DNA of 64,000 bases, from NCBI GenBank assembly GCA_020002185.1, contig CM034533.1:39454396-39518395 (forward strand), in the 5' to 3' direction. The translations under genes were made by a program, and so were the position numbers. Position 1 is the first letter of the stretch. Each line of letters opens with the position of its first letter. The notes under the pieces were generated by a model. The model was not told where the DNA came from. It worked only from the letters and a program-made list of their open reading frames with translations, and searched no databases. This DNA is from Paraescarpia echinospica. Its lineage: Eukaryota; Annelida; Polychaeta; Sabellida; Siboglinidae. Positions 32,610-45,786 of this stretch are shown piece by piece.

Positions 32610-34516
32610 CTGTTTTGACATCGCAAGTAGCATAGCCATAAATAAGGCTAATTTTTGGGGTGGGTTGGATTTCAAATCAGAATACATATTGGATAGTTTC
32701 TCCGTCCCATCTTACTTGATAAATAAGCTTAGTAAAATGGAGTTAGTCGCCTTTCCATTTAGTTGGTTTCTAATGTTCCAATTGTTAGTGTTGCTGTAAA
32801 CCTTTGGTGAAACAAAAGTTGTGTTTATCATTGGATATATTTAAGGTATTCTGTCTGCCAAATTGCATTTAATAAGCCCGTAACAATAGTTGCAATTTGA
32901 GAGTTTCACCCTCGCACTGTTCGATTAGAAAAAACATTCAGATTATAAAGACTTAAGAAGGACATAAGACAACAATAGAGGACGTATAGTAGGTTAATCA
33001 CAAAGGTATTTCGGTGTTACTATGTCCTCATATTGAAGAACATCTGCAAACTTCCTGCCAGTCATTACCACCTCTATTGATACCATGTAACAGACCAGAC
33101 CATTTTGATGTAGACATTGATGTAGAGTATGGTTTTAGTTTGATCGTGTGCTGACTGTGTTGCAGCGTGTGTGGCGTCGAGGCCCGGCCAGTGCGGTCGC
33201 TGCGACGGATACATTCTGGAAGGCAAAGAGCTCGAGTTCTACCTGCGCAAGGTCAAGGCCAAGAAGGGAAAGTGATTCAGTCTTGAACTTTCACTGCGTG
33301 TCACGATGTGGAAACAATAAAGAATATGTGAACCAACGGCTGTGCTTGTTTTGTTATGACATAGGTGTGATCGTTGGACTGGTTGTAACTGCTCGAGTGT
33401 ATGAATCCCGAGTGTTGTGGTGGGTCAATATTCCATTTGTTGGCAGTTTTAACAGGAGGGAGGTTCACCAAACCAAATATGTAAAGTGTAGAAATCATGT
33501 TCACTGATGTTTTGTCAGGGTAACATCTCGCTACATACGTGACATTCATTCATACAGTGTAACTCTAATTCTACCAACGAGGTATTCAAAAAATGCAGGT
33601 TTGTTATTTTGATGTGCAGTTCGGAAGGAAAAAACATTGCAAACTACTGCGTAGCATGCAGTGCCCAAACACATTACAGGTCCGGATGCTGAATCTTACT
33701 GCATGCTTATGAGCGAGTGTACAGAATTGTTCAGTGGGCTATATATACAATACAATGGGGATTGTTGCCAAAAATACTGCTGCACCAACCCTTGATGCTC
33801 GTGTCCAAAAGTAGATGTTCGCTGTGTAAGGAAATATTCTACCCTGAATTTGCAAGCCTCGTTATATTTCAGACTAATGAAATGAATCTAACTGCTGATT
33901 CACCAAGGTTGAACCACGTTCATTTTTATTTGGGTAATCCATTTTTTTGCTACAGTGATAATTAAAATAGCTATGATCTGAAGACGTGACCTGCCGAGAT
34001 GCAAGCACCGGCTTTTGTATATAAACGCAATTTAACATAACTAAGCGATTCTCAGTTTCACAATCATTTGCTCAATCTAGATGGGCTAAATGAAACAAAA
34101 TTTAACACCCACTTTTAGAATGAACATTTATTACACGCATTATATACAAGTTGGAATATCATAGTAACGAACCAATGGTAATTATTTTTTTTATGTTTCA
34201 TGTCTTCAGTGGTAACTTGGTTGCAAATAAAAATAAACTTCAATATCAAGGTTTACATCACTGATGCAATTTTCCAGATTTGCGATATTTTAGCCAGCCA
34301 ATGAAAAAGAAACCTTTCATGACACCTATGGTGAACAGACTTAATTGAAGCAGGACCATTTGAAATTTGGCCTCTGAGTTCCAGTTTTAATGGCAGCTAC
34401 TGGATTTCATTAAATTTCTTTTGTAATGAAATTACATTGCAATAACACAAGATGACGAAGCAGAATTCAACTTTGAGCGTAATCCCGCTGTAGTTGAACT
34501 GTCTGTGGTTACATGT

Positions 34517-37500
34517 CTACATGAACATATCGTCATAGCCAGGGGGTGGAGGCTCATCAGGGTCAGGCCTGCAAACATAACAGTACGTCAGCACTGGTAA
34601 TGCTGTGTACGTGTACTAATTATATCAGATGATATATGGTACTGGACATCATTTTAGTGTAGGACATTATGTATCCAAATACATAATAAATAAAATATGA
34701 GGTCACAAACTTGAATCCACAAAATCGATAAGGTACACACTATCTATAGAAAGACCGGAATAAGTGCAGGTGTAGCAAATGTTACACATTATACAACCTG
34801 CATCAACTATGCACCATTTCAGCAAAACTGATGGTAAATGACACACTATTCTTGGCTTGTGTACAGAATAAGCCTGTGCGACCTAGACACTATTCTTGGC
34901 TAGTGTACAGAATAAGCCTGTGCGACCTAGATACTATTCTTGGCTCGTGTACAGAATAAGCCTGTGCGACCTAGACACTATTCTTGGTTCATGTGCAGAA
35001 TAAGCCTGTGCGACTTAGACACTATTCTTGGCTCATGTACAGAACAAGCCTGTGCGACCTAGACACTATTCTTGGTACAGAATAAGCCTGTGACCTAGAC
35101 ACTATTCTGGGCTTGTGTACAGAAGTCTGTGCGACCTACACTATTCTTGGCTCGTGTACAAAATAAGCCTGTGTGACCTAGACACTACTCTTGGCTCATG
35201 TACAGAAGAAGTCTGTGCGACGTAACGCTGCGGCGGATCACTTATCATAATCACTAGGTTCTTTTGCATGTCATAAATAAGAAAATCCTATTTCGCTTGC
35301 ATATGAATAAGCAAAGAAAACAGTTTAATTAATTAGAATACACCACATGGGGTTGTGAGCAATACAGTGACATGATACGTACTCTCCTCTGTGGGCTCCA
35401 GGAGGTCCAAAAGGATCGAATCTTGCACCCGGTGGCACAGCCCCTCTGCAACAAGGAAATGAAAATAAATCTGAAATGTTAAAAAATGGGCCAAGTGGCC
35501 CTGAAGTCCTTTGGACTAATACGTCTATATGTGACCCCGGCTGACCAAATGAGTGATAAGTCGGAAAAATTGTAACACTGTTTTCTTACATCCTTGTAAA
35601 GGTTTGGTAGGGTGCTTTACGCGGTTTCAAAAAAATATGACTGCTACAAAAATTGGCAAAGTTATGGAGCATTGAACATGGTAGGGATCAAAAAGTGAAA
35701 ATGAAGAAAATGGCTGTTGAAGTTTTACATTATATATGCAAATGGATTGCATGGAAATATTACATGCACAACATTCAAATGTGGCACACAGTATGTAATA
35801 TGTATGTTATGTTGCAATGATACACTGGAAGTACAAATGTGCTGCTACAAAGACTTTTCAAGTTATGCCATATTATGTCTTCATGTGTAAAACTAAGAGG
35901 ACAGATTATCTGAGAGCAAAAGGTAGACTCACTGTTTGACAGTTTAAAACCTACAGGCAACTGTCCAGTTTAACAGGGGTCTAGTGGCTTAATGCTGTCT
36001 GTTGACACACGCTACTGCCAGTGACCAATTACAGATTAGTCACAGTTTCCATCAAACAATAGCAGGCAGAGAATCTTATCTCCACAGCTGGGTGTTGAGA
36101 TAAGATACACAACCAGAGGCACCACTGATTCATGGTCAAGTAGATTAGCTCAATGCACCAACTAAGACAATACACAACACTGTGAGTGACAGTGTCCAGA
36201 GTGATGCCTAAGCAGTGTCCTCATTGCTGAATAGATCAATTAAACCTGTCAAGTGGGTGACATTCTGCACAAGTGTTCATTAATCCTTAGTGATTGTTCA
36301 GAACACCAGACTGACCACATACCTAAACAAAGCGAATGTAATAGGTGATGAACAGGCAGTGTTCAAATAGGGGTATTGGTTGAATTGTATTTGTCTCGAC
36401 GCAAAAGGCTTTATTGTGCCTTCATCGATTATAAGAAAGCATTTGATTTAGTAGACCGGTCCTCCCTGTGGTCTAAGATAATTTCATGCGGTATTAATGG
36501 TATTGTGTTGAAAGTTGTATACAACATGTACAAAAATGCTAAATCATGTATAAATGAGGGCCAGGCTGTGTCAGCCTTCTTCTCATGTGTAGAGGTATGG
36601 CAAGGAGAAAACTTGTGTCCTTTGTTATTTACCTGAATAATTTTGAACACTGTTAGTCACAATTATAACGGACTTGACATGGCAGCTGATTAAATTTACA
36701 ACAATCTTAGTGATGATGATGTAGAAAATGTATGTTCTACTATATGCTGATGACACTAGAATGATTCAATCAAATACAGATTTCTTGCTTGTGTATAGCG
36801 GAACTATGTCAACTCTTCTAATGGTTGACATTTGGTTGTTTCAGGTGTCAACTATATTGTGAATCTGTAATTATTAGTCTATATTGATACAATTGATTTA
36901 CACAGTACCATGTCTACACAAGGCATGGCAAGCGTAAACAGAACAGCAGAATGCATTTGATATCAATAAAGTGTAGGATATTTCACTCTATAGTTGTCCA
37001 GAATATTAATTTTCTATGTTTGTCACCTACAGGTGACAGAATATTAATTTTCTATGTTTGTCACCTACAGGTTTCTACAGACAATACATCTTTAACCAAT
37101 AGACACCACAGTCACACCATTTTATAATAATTAAATGAACATCAAAATAAACACAACTTGCAATTATAGAAAATCAATAGTTTTGAAGATACAGTTTAAA
37201 AGTGTTAGGCAACTGTTCAGTCTAACAGGGGTCAAGTGTGTCTACTCTGCCTGGGTGCTGTGACCAATTAAAGATTAGTCAAGGTCTCAATGGACTGGGC
37301 AGCACCCTAAGATACATCTATGCAAAATGAGAAAAAAAGTTGCTGAACAGTTTTTGAAAAAATAGGCCAAATGTTACATTTTTATCAGTTTTGGGGTCCT
37401 TGGAGGCCCTAGGGAGCCCTTAAAATGATTCAATCAAATACAGATTCCTCGTGCATAGTGGCACTGCCCCAAGATATGTCAAAATTAGAGAAAAAGTTGC

Positions 37501-40500
37501 TGAACGGTTTCCGAGATACAGCAGCTAACGACGGACGGCGGACGCAGAGTGATGGCAATAGTCCCTTGGACCTTCGGCCAAAGGACTAAAAAATTATGGT
37601 AGCAAAATGGAAAAATATATCGGCTTTGTGTGAGATTTTCATGCCTAAACATTATTTCAATGTTTTCTGAATGCCACAGGATAAGAAATATAGTGACAGC
37701 ACGTGTGTATGTACAAAAAGTCTTATACATTGCTTCAGATTACAGTCTGCACATTTAGAAGTATAATTATAGCGTTTACAAAATTATTGCAAACTGTAAA
37801 TAATATACCATTTAATTACCAATAGAATTTATGAACTTTCCACACCTGGAAAACAGACTTAGAAAATCTACACTTTCTCCAAACCCTGGGAGCTGTAGTA
37901 TACTGTAATTATTGCAACAGAATTGATATGTGAACTTAAGCATCACTGTATGGAGCTAGTCGTATCCGTGACTCTACCTTGGCAGGCGTGGATCACCGCC
38001 CAAAGGGGACGGGAAGCCAAACCTCCTGGGATCCATGAACATGCCTCCTACTCCCTGCCCCAGGGGGTCAATGTCTGCTCCCCCAACAGCGAACGGATCC
38101 GTCGTTTCTCCGCTGAAATATCAAAGTCAACCAGTCTGTAGATGAAATGCTCCAAACGTCTGTGCAGGGGCTCAGCCAGAGACCTGTCTGCCCATCTTCA
38201 AGACTGGCAGATGACAAGACGGTAATTACAACTGATAAGATGGGTGGAATTTAGAAGGTGCCAGCTGGCCACTAAATTAACTAATAGTTCCAATTCTAGG
38301 AGCCCACATTAATGACTATCATTGACACAACTGGTAGTGAAACAAATAGATCAGTATCAATTAAATAAATGGCTCAAATTACACTGTCTTTCCAGTGAAA
38401 ACACTAAACTGGCCAATAGTGGCTGTGACTGATGTGACTGGCCGCCACACAAGCTGTTAACAAGCTAAAATGCACTTTTTATTAATTCAAAACTGACAAA
38501 ATATTTCTGGCTAAGGGCTTGGCATGCAGTAGTAAATTAATCGTAATCACAGTTTTTAAATGCCATGGATTCATAACTGTTATCAAGTCACCTCTTGAGC
38601 TGCCACCCTTTGGCGATACGTGAGGGGTTATGGTTACTAATAGCATCTTATATTAATCTTAAATGTAATCATGATTGTGAATCTATGTAATCTTAATCAA
38701 CTAGCTGACACCCACCCTTGGAACAACAAACCAAAGGCAAGAATTATCACCATTAAAGTATGTTTTATCTTAAATTAATTCCCTGTGACCATATAATTTC
38801 TGCTGTTGCCAATCATGCCACAGTAATGCCATCTGGTGAATGCCTCACCATTCAATTTGTCCACTGAAAAAGTAAATAAAAACTGCCAGCAATTGGCAGA
38901 TGAGAGGACAATAGTCCAAGGAAACAAATGGATAGATAAAGAGATGTCTCTGGGAAAATACACTTATAATGATCCAATGTTAGTTTAAGTTAGTCTGTTA
39001 ATATAAATAGAATTGCTATTTTAAAAGTCATATTTCTTGACATGTGATGTAATCATAACTGAGTAACTGGTTATGCTACTAATACAATTACTTTATGTAT
39101 GTGTCCCAAGTAACAATATATTTTAATTTTGTTACATTCAATGATTTCTGCAGGTGTAAAGTATGCAAAGTAACAGAAAACTTACATATATTATATTGTT
39201 CATACGTTAAACTACATTTATCTGCACAAAACGCAGTACACCGGAGTCGGGTGAGAAAACTCACAAGTCGGGATTTGGGTTCGGGCGTCTTGGCCCGGCC
39301 CTCAGTGGGTCGGGTTCACGTAGTGGGTCGTATCTGTCCCGAGACTGCTGTTGTGAATGTGACTGTTGCCCAGTGAAGGATGACAGCAGCTGCTTCTTAA
39401 ACTTCTGCTGCAGGTCCTTCAGGCTGCAGTATGTGCTAACAACAAACACACCAAACATGGAACGCTCTGTCGCATCACAAGTTAGACTGGCCACTCAAAG
39501 GAAGGCAGTCTGTTCAAAGTTTTTCATTTATTATGAATACATTTATTTCAGGCAAAAAAACATACAATTGGTACATATAAATAGGTACAAAAATACATAG
39601 CTATTAATTTTAAAAGTACATAAGTTAGATATACAAGTAGATAAACATTAAAATAAGGTAATAAGTTAAATAAAGTTAATAAATAAGTTAAACAAATTAT
39701 AAGAAACAACTAAATAAATATGTAAGACGTGATGATATAAATTAATTAATATAATATTCTTAAGAGTATACTAGCTATATCGAAGGTACAGTGCCTTCCA
39801 AATTGTGTTTAGTAAGCCTGTAACAACGTTCGCAATTTGGAAGATACCCCCCCGGAGCATGTTCAAATGGTAAACAAAATATCCAGTTTTAAAACAAGCT
39901 TTATTGCCAATACGGCCGAGTAGGGCCGAGATAACTACGATATCATTTGATGCTCAACAATGTCCCATTTTTCCACGCTCAACACAGCAGACAATTACTA
40001 TGCCTGCTAATTCCGGGTAGAAGAACTGACTTGCTCCCTTTAATGTTGCAAGGCACAACAAATCCAATTCAACTGGTATATGTGTATTTATAAAATCTCT
40101 CATTTGCATCAAGTGGGCAAAAACTAAATTAATAGATATATAATTAGGAGACCAACAAAGATAACAATGCTGTGTATGAGAAATGGTTCCTTAATGTTTA
40201 CAACATTCTGATAGCAGCAAGTGCAGACACAACCACAGTCACTACACATTGGTCTACATGTGCAGTAGCTTTAATGAAACAAGACTGAAGTTAATAAACA
40301 CGCAAAAAGCTTATATTATATTGTCATACTCGCCAACATTCTGACAAAATATTATATCATTTAGGTGGAGTGTAGAACTTTAATAAAAATATTCTAGTGT
40401 TATGTGTACAGTAGATCACGTAACATTTACTGCTGTCTGCCTTCGGCTCTTGGTAGCACTTTTGGAACAGTTTACATAGCACATTCCCCATACCTGCAAT

Positions 40501-43500
40501 CCAGAAACCTCTAACATCAGCCAATGTAAGATATGACTATTTTATGGCAACTGCCATAAATAACAACTGACCTGGCAAAGTCTCTTAGTCCTCCAGTTGC
40601 GTACTTGTGTGTATCGACTGTTAGGTTGTGCACTGTATTATCATGATGTCGCTGTAACAAGACACAGCATGATGTATCAAACTACCGGTAGCATCTTACA
40701 GCTGCCTTATGACAGAATGACTGTTCACCAGACACTGGGCTGCTTTACCAGCTTGTAAATAACTACATATTAGCAAGATTTCTGTAAAAGGTGGGGCGGG
40801 CAATTTGAAATATGCTGACAGCGTGTCCTTTGACTGATTACATATAATTATGGCACACACACATACACACGAACACATGCATGCACGCACACACACACAC
40901 ATATGCATCTCGGGAAGTACACAAATACACATGGACATAGGTATAGGCACATACATTCATGCACATGCATACATACATGTACGTGGGGTGCTGTGGTTGA
41001 GTGGTTAGGACTGTTGTTCAGAGGGACCAGGGTTTGAATCCTGGTGCCGCCAGGCGGTGGTTCGGTACTGGTTCGACCATGTCAAAACTTGTGCAATTTT
41101 GTTCACTCTACGTTGCCTGTGTCTTTCGGAAGAGACACTATAAGTCATTGGTCCCTTGTGTCTGGTGTCTATGCCAGGGGAAGTAACAGATCCCACACAT
41201 TGAAAAAACCTGTTGTAGATTTACTGAACTACGACAGAATCATCAACAAATGATGTTGGTCGTATAATGGAAGGAGAAGAAGATGACCTGAGACTGACCA
41301 TGACATGTACAAGCAGGTTGTGGTCAGCCTTGACCACCTTCAGGAGGTGTGTGTTGTTGTCGCTGTTCTCAGGCTGGTAGTGCAACGTGTAGACATCCTG
41401 AGATGCGTTCCAGCCATCTGGCAACATCTCTGTCTTCGCCACTTGCACATATCGGTCCTGAGTACAGCAATTAGAGGTGTCAGACAATGTAAACAAAGGC
41501 CAAAATTATTTCAAAAACTTCTCATCACATTAAACACAATCTATGTATTACCATATAAGACCAAATAAAATAAATTGCCAGTTTCCCATGAGCAATTGCA
41601 TTTAGAAGTGCAAAACTTACTATTTTTTAGCATAACTATTCTTATGTTTTTTTCATAACAAGTAAAAACAATGATTTGTAACAGGCCAAATAAATGTGAC
41701 TATGTCTTTGCTGCTTACAAGTAAGAAATATACTCAGTACACATCTTAATTTCTTGATTGTTGAGAATTTAACCCCTTTGATATTCAATAATAATTTATG
41801 TATCCAGCACATCACGATTTGCCTACGTCACGATAAAAATTGTGCGTGTGACCTCCATCAAGCTTTACCTTTGCCACCAATGTTTATAGCGGTTATGTAT
41901 GTGAATAATATAACCATTGCTCATTGTTGCATGATATCTCATAAATCAAACATTCCCACACACAGCTGTCATTTTAGAATCTTTGATTTATGTACTTGTC
42001 ATAAAGAAACACTTGTGGCAAGAATTTCAACAATAATGAATATACAACGGAATGCATGAACGCATGTTAGGTCTTAGGTTGTGTACTCCAAACAGCCCAT
42101 TCTTGGGCTAACGCATGAGTTTGTGGTGTTTCTGCACATGTGCTGTGGGCAGCGTAAATTAATAATTTATTTTAAAGACAGTTAAGGTGATTAGGCGTGG
42201 TGAATGGAAGGTTGATGATGGTTGTTTGAAATGCAATGGGGCTTTCTATTGCAATGATTTGTGATGGGATCATGTTCCATATATACAAATTGCTCGGGGG
42301 TAGAAGAAAACAGCTGCATTGATGCGGCATGTAGGGGCTACATAGTGGCCATGGTTTCTTGATTGTGTTAGAAGTCCTGGCGGGGGTTGATCTAGACAAT
42401 GTTATTTAAAATTTTATAAAATGTCATGGCTTGTTTGATAATTCATCGTTGTTAAAGAGTTGGCCATCCAAGGGTGGTTACTATGTCTGCCGAGTTGGTT
42501 TGGTGTCTATGATCACTTTTAACAAATCTGGCAGCACAGTGTTGTATTCTTTCAAGATGCTTGATTTGGGTGGCAGTGTGTGGGTTCCATATGGGAGATA
42601 CATACTCAAGTTTTGGTCGGATTAGTATGTAATAAGCTACTTCTTTGACTTCGGGTTTGCATGGACCAAGGGTTCTTTTAATCATGCCTTGGACTTTTGA
42701 GGATTTGAAAGCTATGTCAATGACATGATTTGCCCATGTTAATTTAGAATCTAATTTGACTCTGAGATCTTGAAAGTGGCATACTGAAGAGTGAATATGA
42801 GTAGTCCTAGTATAGTCTGGGTTTAGTTTTGTTTCTTATTGGGAGGTGGACACATTTAGAAATGTTAAATTCCATTTGCCATTTGTCAGACCATGTTTGG
42901 AGTTGAATCAGGTCAATTTGAAGAATTTCATGGTCAGTTTTGGAGATGATTTTGCGATATATATATATATAATGCTGTCGTCTGCAAAGAGGCATATGGG
43001 AGATTGGATGTTTTCATATGTCAGTTATGTAAAGTAGGAAGAGGACTGGTCCTAGGACCGATCCCTGTGGAACTCCCGATGTAACATCTGTTGTGTCCAA
43101 CAGAATTCCATTTACTGACTCTGTTTACGGATCAAGAGAAATGATTTGATCCAGTTTTGTGTGTTTCTACTTATTCTGTATGATTTTAGTTTGGATAGGA
43201 GGCATTTGTGGGGGACTTTGTCAAAGGCTTTTGAAAACTCAAGCTGGATTGCATCTATTTGGGTCTTGTTGTCCATAGCAGTCATCCAGTCATGGACTGT
43301 CTCGATGAGTTGAGATTCACAAGACAGTCCTGGCTGGAATACATGTTGGAAGTGGAGGATGATGTTGTGTTTGTGCAAGTGTTCCCACATATTGCTTAGA
43401 CTGATGTGTTCCATGACTTTACAGAGGATGCATGTTAGTGATACTGATATGTAGTTTGCGGGGTCAGATTTGTGGCTTTTTTGTGTACTGGTGTTACTAG

Positions 43501-45316
43501 TGCTTTGAGCCAGTCATCAGGGAGTTTGCATGTGTTGTAGTACGACTGTTGGAAGATGTGTGTGATAACGGGGGCTACTTCCTCTGCAGTTTCTTTGATA
43601 ACTCTGGCTGGGAGTTTGTGTAGTCCGGTAGCTCTATTCAGGTTAACATTTTTCAGTTGCTTAATTACTCCAGTTATCCCAATTTCAAGAATAGGCATAT
43701 GAGGGTAAGTGGAAGGTGCTTACTGGGGAATAGGGTAGATTTCCTGGGTGAGCACAGAACTAAACTGGTTATTAAGTGCATTTGCTTTGTCATGATCGTT
43801 GATGATTGGTTGTTCATTTACTTGTAGTGTAGGAATGCCAATGTTTTCTCATTTGTTTGCTTTGATGAATGACCAGAATTGTTTGGGGTTTGTTTTTAGA
43901 CTGTCTCCAATTTGGTTGTTTATATAGTCTTTGTAACATTTGGCAGCAGCCTTGCTTTCTGAGATCTTTAAACTTTTTCCAGTTGCTATTAAGTTCAGTT
44001 TGTTTTGCTTTTTTATGGTTTTAGTTGTGTTTTTGTTGCATTCTTATTATTGTCCGTGTTATCCAGGGGAGGTATGTTTTTGCTTTGGTGTTGCGACTAG
44101 TGATGGTATTGTAGCAAGTTGCATCCAAAAAAAGATCCAGTTTGTATCAGTGTCTTGTGAATCGGGGTCCATGTCAAAGTATTATGTTGTTAATTCAGTT
44201 ATGCCATCTTTAACTTTGCCCCAGTCTGCTGATTTGTATTGGAAGATTTTGTGTGGTGGTTTCCTGTTGCGAACTGGGTTGAGGTTGACTCTGAAGGTTA
44301 CAGCTTCATGATCACTCATGCCAGGGGTGGTATGTGTACTAATAATTATGGATGGATTTGAGATGAGTATTAGATCACGAATATTGCTAGAATAGACTCT
44401 TATGGGGTCATTCACCATGTTTTGAAGTCCAAATTCAGTCACTATTTTGAGAAATTTTTTATGCTTGTTGGCAGTTCTACTGTCAGTGGTTTGTTTGTTG
44501 CCCCAGTTGATATTACGAAGGTTAAAGTCTCCTGCTATGACTACGTTAGGAGGAGTTTTTTGAGATCTGTACAGGTTCGTCAAAGATTCATGGAGAGCTT
44601 GTTTCGTGCAAAGTGGATTTTTGTCCATACTATTTCACAAGTGGAAGTGGTTCTGCAACGATGTCATCGTGAAAGGCTATAAGTACTCCACTGCCATTTC
44701 TCTCCTTTCTGTTGGCATCATAATTTGGTGGCAGATATGAATTAGTATGTCAGATGGTTTTCATCTATTTTGGTTTCGACTAGGAATATAGGAATATGTC
44801 ATGGTTGTTTGATTGGACTGTTAGCTTTTCGATGCTCTTGATGTCCATTTTTATGGCTTAATGGTTCTTTTTGCTAGGCAACAGGTCATGTGATGGATAG
44901 GTCAATTAATACAAAATATGAAAAGTACCCAATTTGGACTGAAATAATCTTGAACAAAATCGGTTTTTTCCGCATTGGTCCTCTTTGAAGTGGTCCCAAC
45001 ATCCATTTCAACTGTCAGAATGAGGAAGAGCTCGCATTTTTATCGCCGCGTCTCAGTCTGTGTCTGCGGCGAGGTTTCACTTTCGAAATTCGACTCTTAT
45101 CTATTCTGACTAAGTCTAACTCTAAGTCCATGAAATCAGCAAATTTAAATGAAAATTGCGTCAAACTCAAAATATATTAAAACGTACTGATTCTCCGCAA
45201 CCGACACATCTAAAGCCATTGCTGATCATGCACCAATGAAAAGCGCAGACGAGAGCATCTTCGGGGCCGTTTAGTTGACTTTTGACGCTCGCATACAGAA
45301 CTTCCAGCCCAGCCAT
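34517..45316 (-). CDS. PSMF1: Proteasome inhibitor PI31 subunit, complete (copy 2)
   Basis: Exons in transcription order: 45316-45188, 41457-41299, 40651-40572, 39435-39265, 38112-37978, 35445-35383 and 34568-34517. All splice sites are kept and the 262-residue protein appears identical to copy 1, including the MFM ending. This copy keeps the native upstream side: HMGCL starts 470 bp away in the opposite direction, so the two probably share a divergent promoter. Copy 1 keeps only about 176 bp of that region before RPS8 intron sequence takes over. The differences I noticed between the copies lie in introns and intergenic sequence, so the coding exons are either very young duplicates or kept alike. 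Confidence 0.95.
34838..35222 (+). repeat. Minisatellite, about 44-bp unit (copy 2)
   Basis: Duplicate of the array at 18360-18745, with the same number and order of unit variants. This shows the array has not changed length since the duplication. Confidence 0.9.
35473..37593 (+). mobile_element. Composite repeat with reverse transcriptase fragment (copy 2)
   Basis: Duplicate of 18995-21112. At 36524-36526 it has three extra bases (AAC) that give VVYNMYKNAKSC. The asparagine fits the usual MY segment of such enzymes, so this copy probably shows the older state and copy 1 a 3-bp deletion. Confidence 0.65.
38711..38941 (+). repeat. Dispersed repeat in PSMF1 intron 4 (copy 2)
   Basis: Duplicate of 22230-22460. 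Confidence 0.6.
40985..41285 (+). mobile_element. tRNA-derived SINE in PSMF1 intron 2 (copy 2)
   Basis: Duplicate of 24504-24804, unchanged by eye. Confidence 0.73.
42171..44791 (-). mobile_element. Degenerate LINE (copy 2)
   Basis: Duplicate of 25690-28310 with the same endonuclease (44628-44182) and reverse transcriptase pieces (43698-43435, 43414-43112, FADD near 42981, 42685-42452). The same disruptions are present, so the element was dead before the duplication. Confidence 0.83.
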
Positions 45317-45786
45317 CTTCCATGATGTTTATGCCGTCTCATTTTGAGTGTGGTGCAACAATCTGCAGAAAGTCCTTCAGCGATCTTCAAAATGACTTTC
45401 GGGGGGAAAGATCCGTATAATGTCATTGAAATTATTGAATTGCTTAAATTATGTTAACACATTAGTAATTATACATTTAAACAATTCAAATGATTGCTAT
45501 GCCATGTGTGAATCTACGAAAACGAGTATTCGACACCAAATTCGTTTCACAAAACTTACCGAAAGTACAATTTGATTTAAATTTAAACGTTGAAATCATC
45601 ATAACAATTATTCGAGTAAACATGGCAAAACATTGCTTGATAAAATTATACTATTGATTGTTACCGATAAACGTAGACTCCTCCTTGATAAGGATTTACG
45701 CTGGTGCTCACTGGAGCCTAAAACGCCACTAGTTTCATAATAACCGCGGTCGCGGGCCCGCGGCTGAGAATGTGTAATAGTCGAAG
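45317..45786. promoter_or_regulatory. Divergent promoter region, PSMF1 (-) and HMGCL (+)
   Basis: The two start codons are 470 bp apart in opposite directions. There is a GC-rich palindromic stretch at 45743-45765 (CCGCGGTCGCGGGCCCGCGG) near the HMGCL side and no TATA box that I recognise. The right end of the tandem duplication (45492) falls inside this region, so only the PSMF1-proximal 176 bp were copied. Confidence 0.55.

Larger units (their letters stand above)
29697..33275 (+). pseudogene. RPS8: RPS8 exons 4-6, 5'-truncated duplicate
   Basis: Exons 29697-29872, 30647-30776 and 33166-33275 repeat RPS8 exons 4-6 with intact splice sites, an unbroken frame and the same stop codon. Exons 1-3, the TOP promoter and the start codon are not duplicated, so this set cannot make eS8 on its own. 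It could only be used if the primary transcript from 10979 ran past the first polyadenylation signal and skipped the proximal exons. I found no coding difference from the first set. It is annotated as a partial duplicate, not as decayed sequence. Confidence 0.9.
29012..45492 (+). repeat. 16.48-kb tandem duplication, unit 2
   Basis: Second unit of the direct repeat. It begins inside RPS8 intron 3 sequence (GTCAAGTACAGAATTGTGGC), which here follows PSMF1 upstream sequence (CAATTCAAATG). It ends at 45492, after which unique sequence leads into HMGCL. A 2-bp TG is shared by the three breakpoint positions 12568-12569, 29010-29011 and 45491-45492. Confidence 0.97.
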
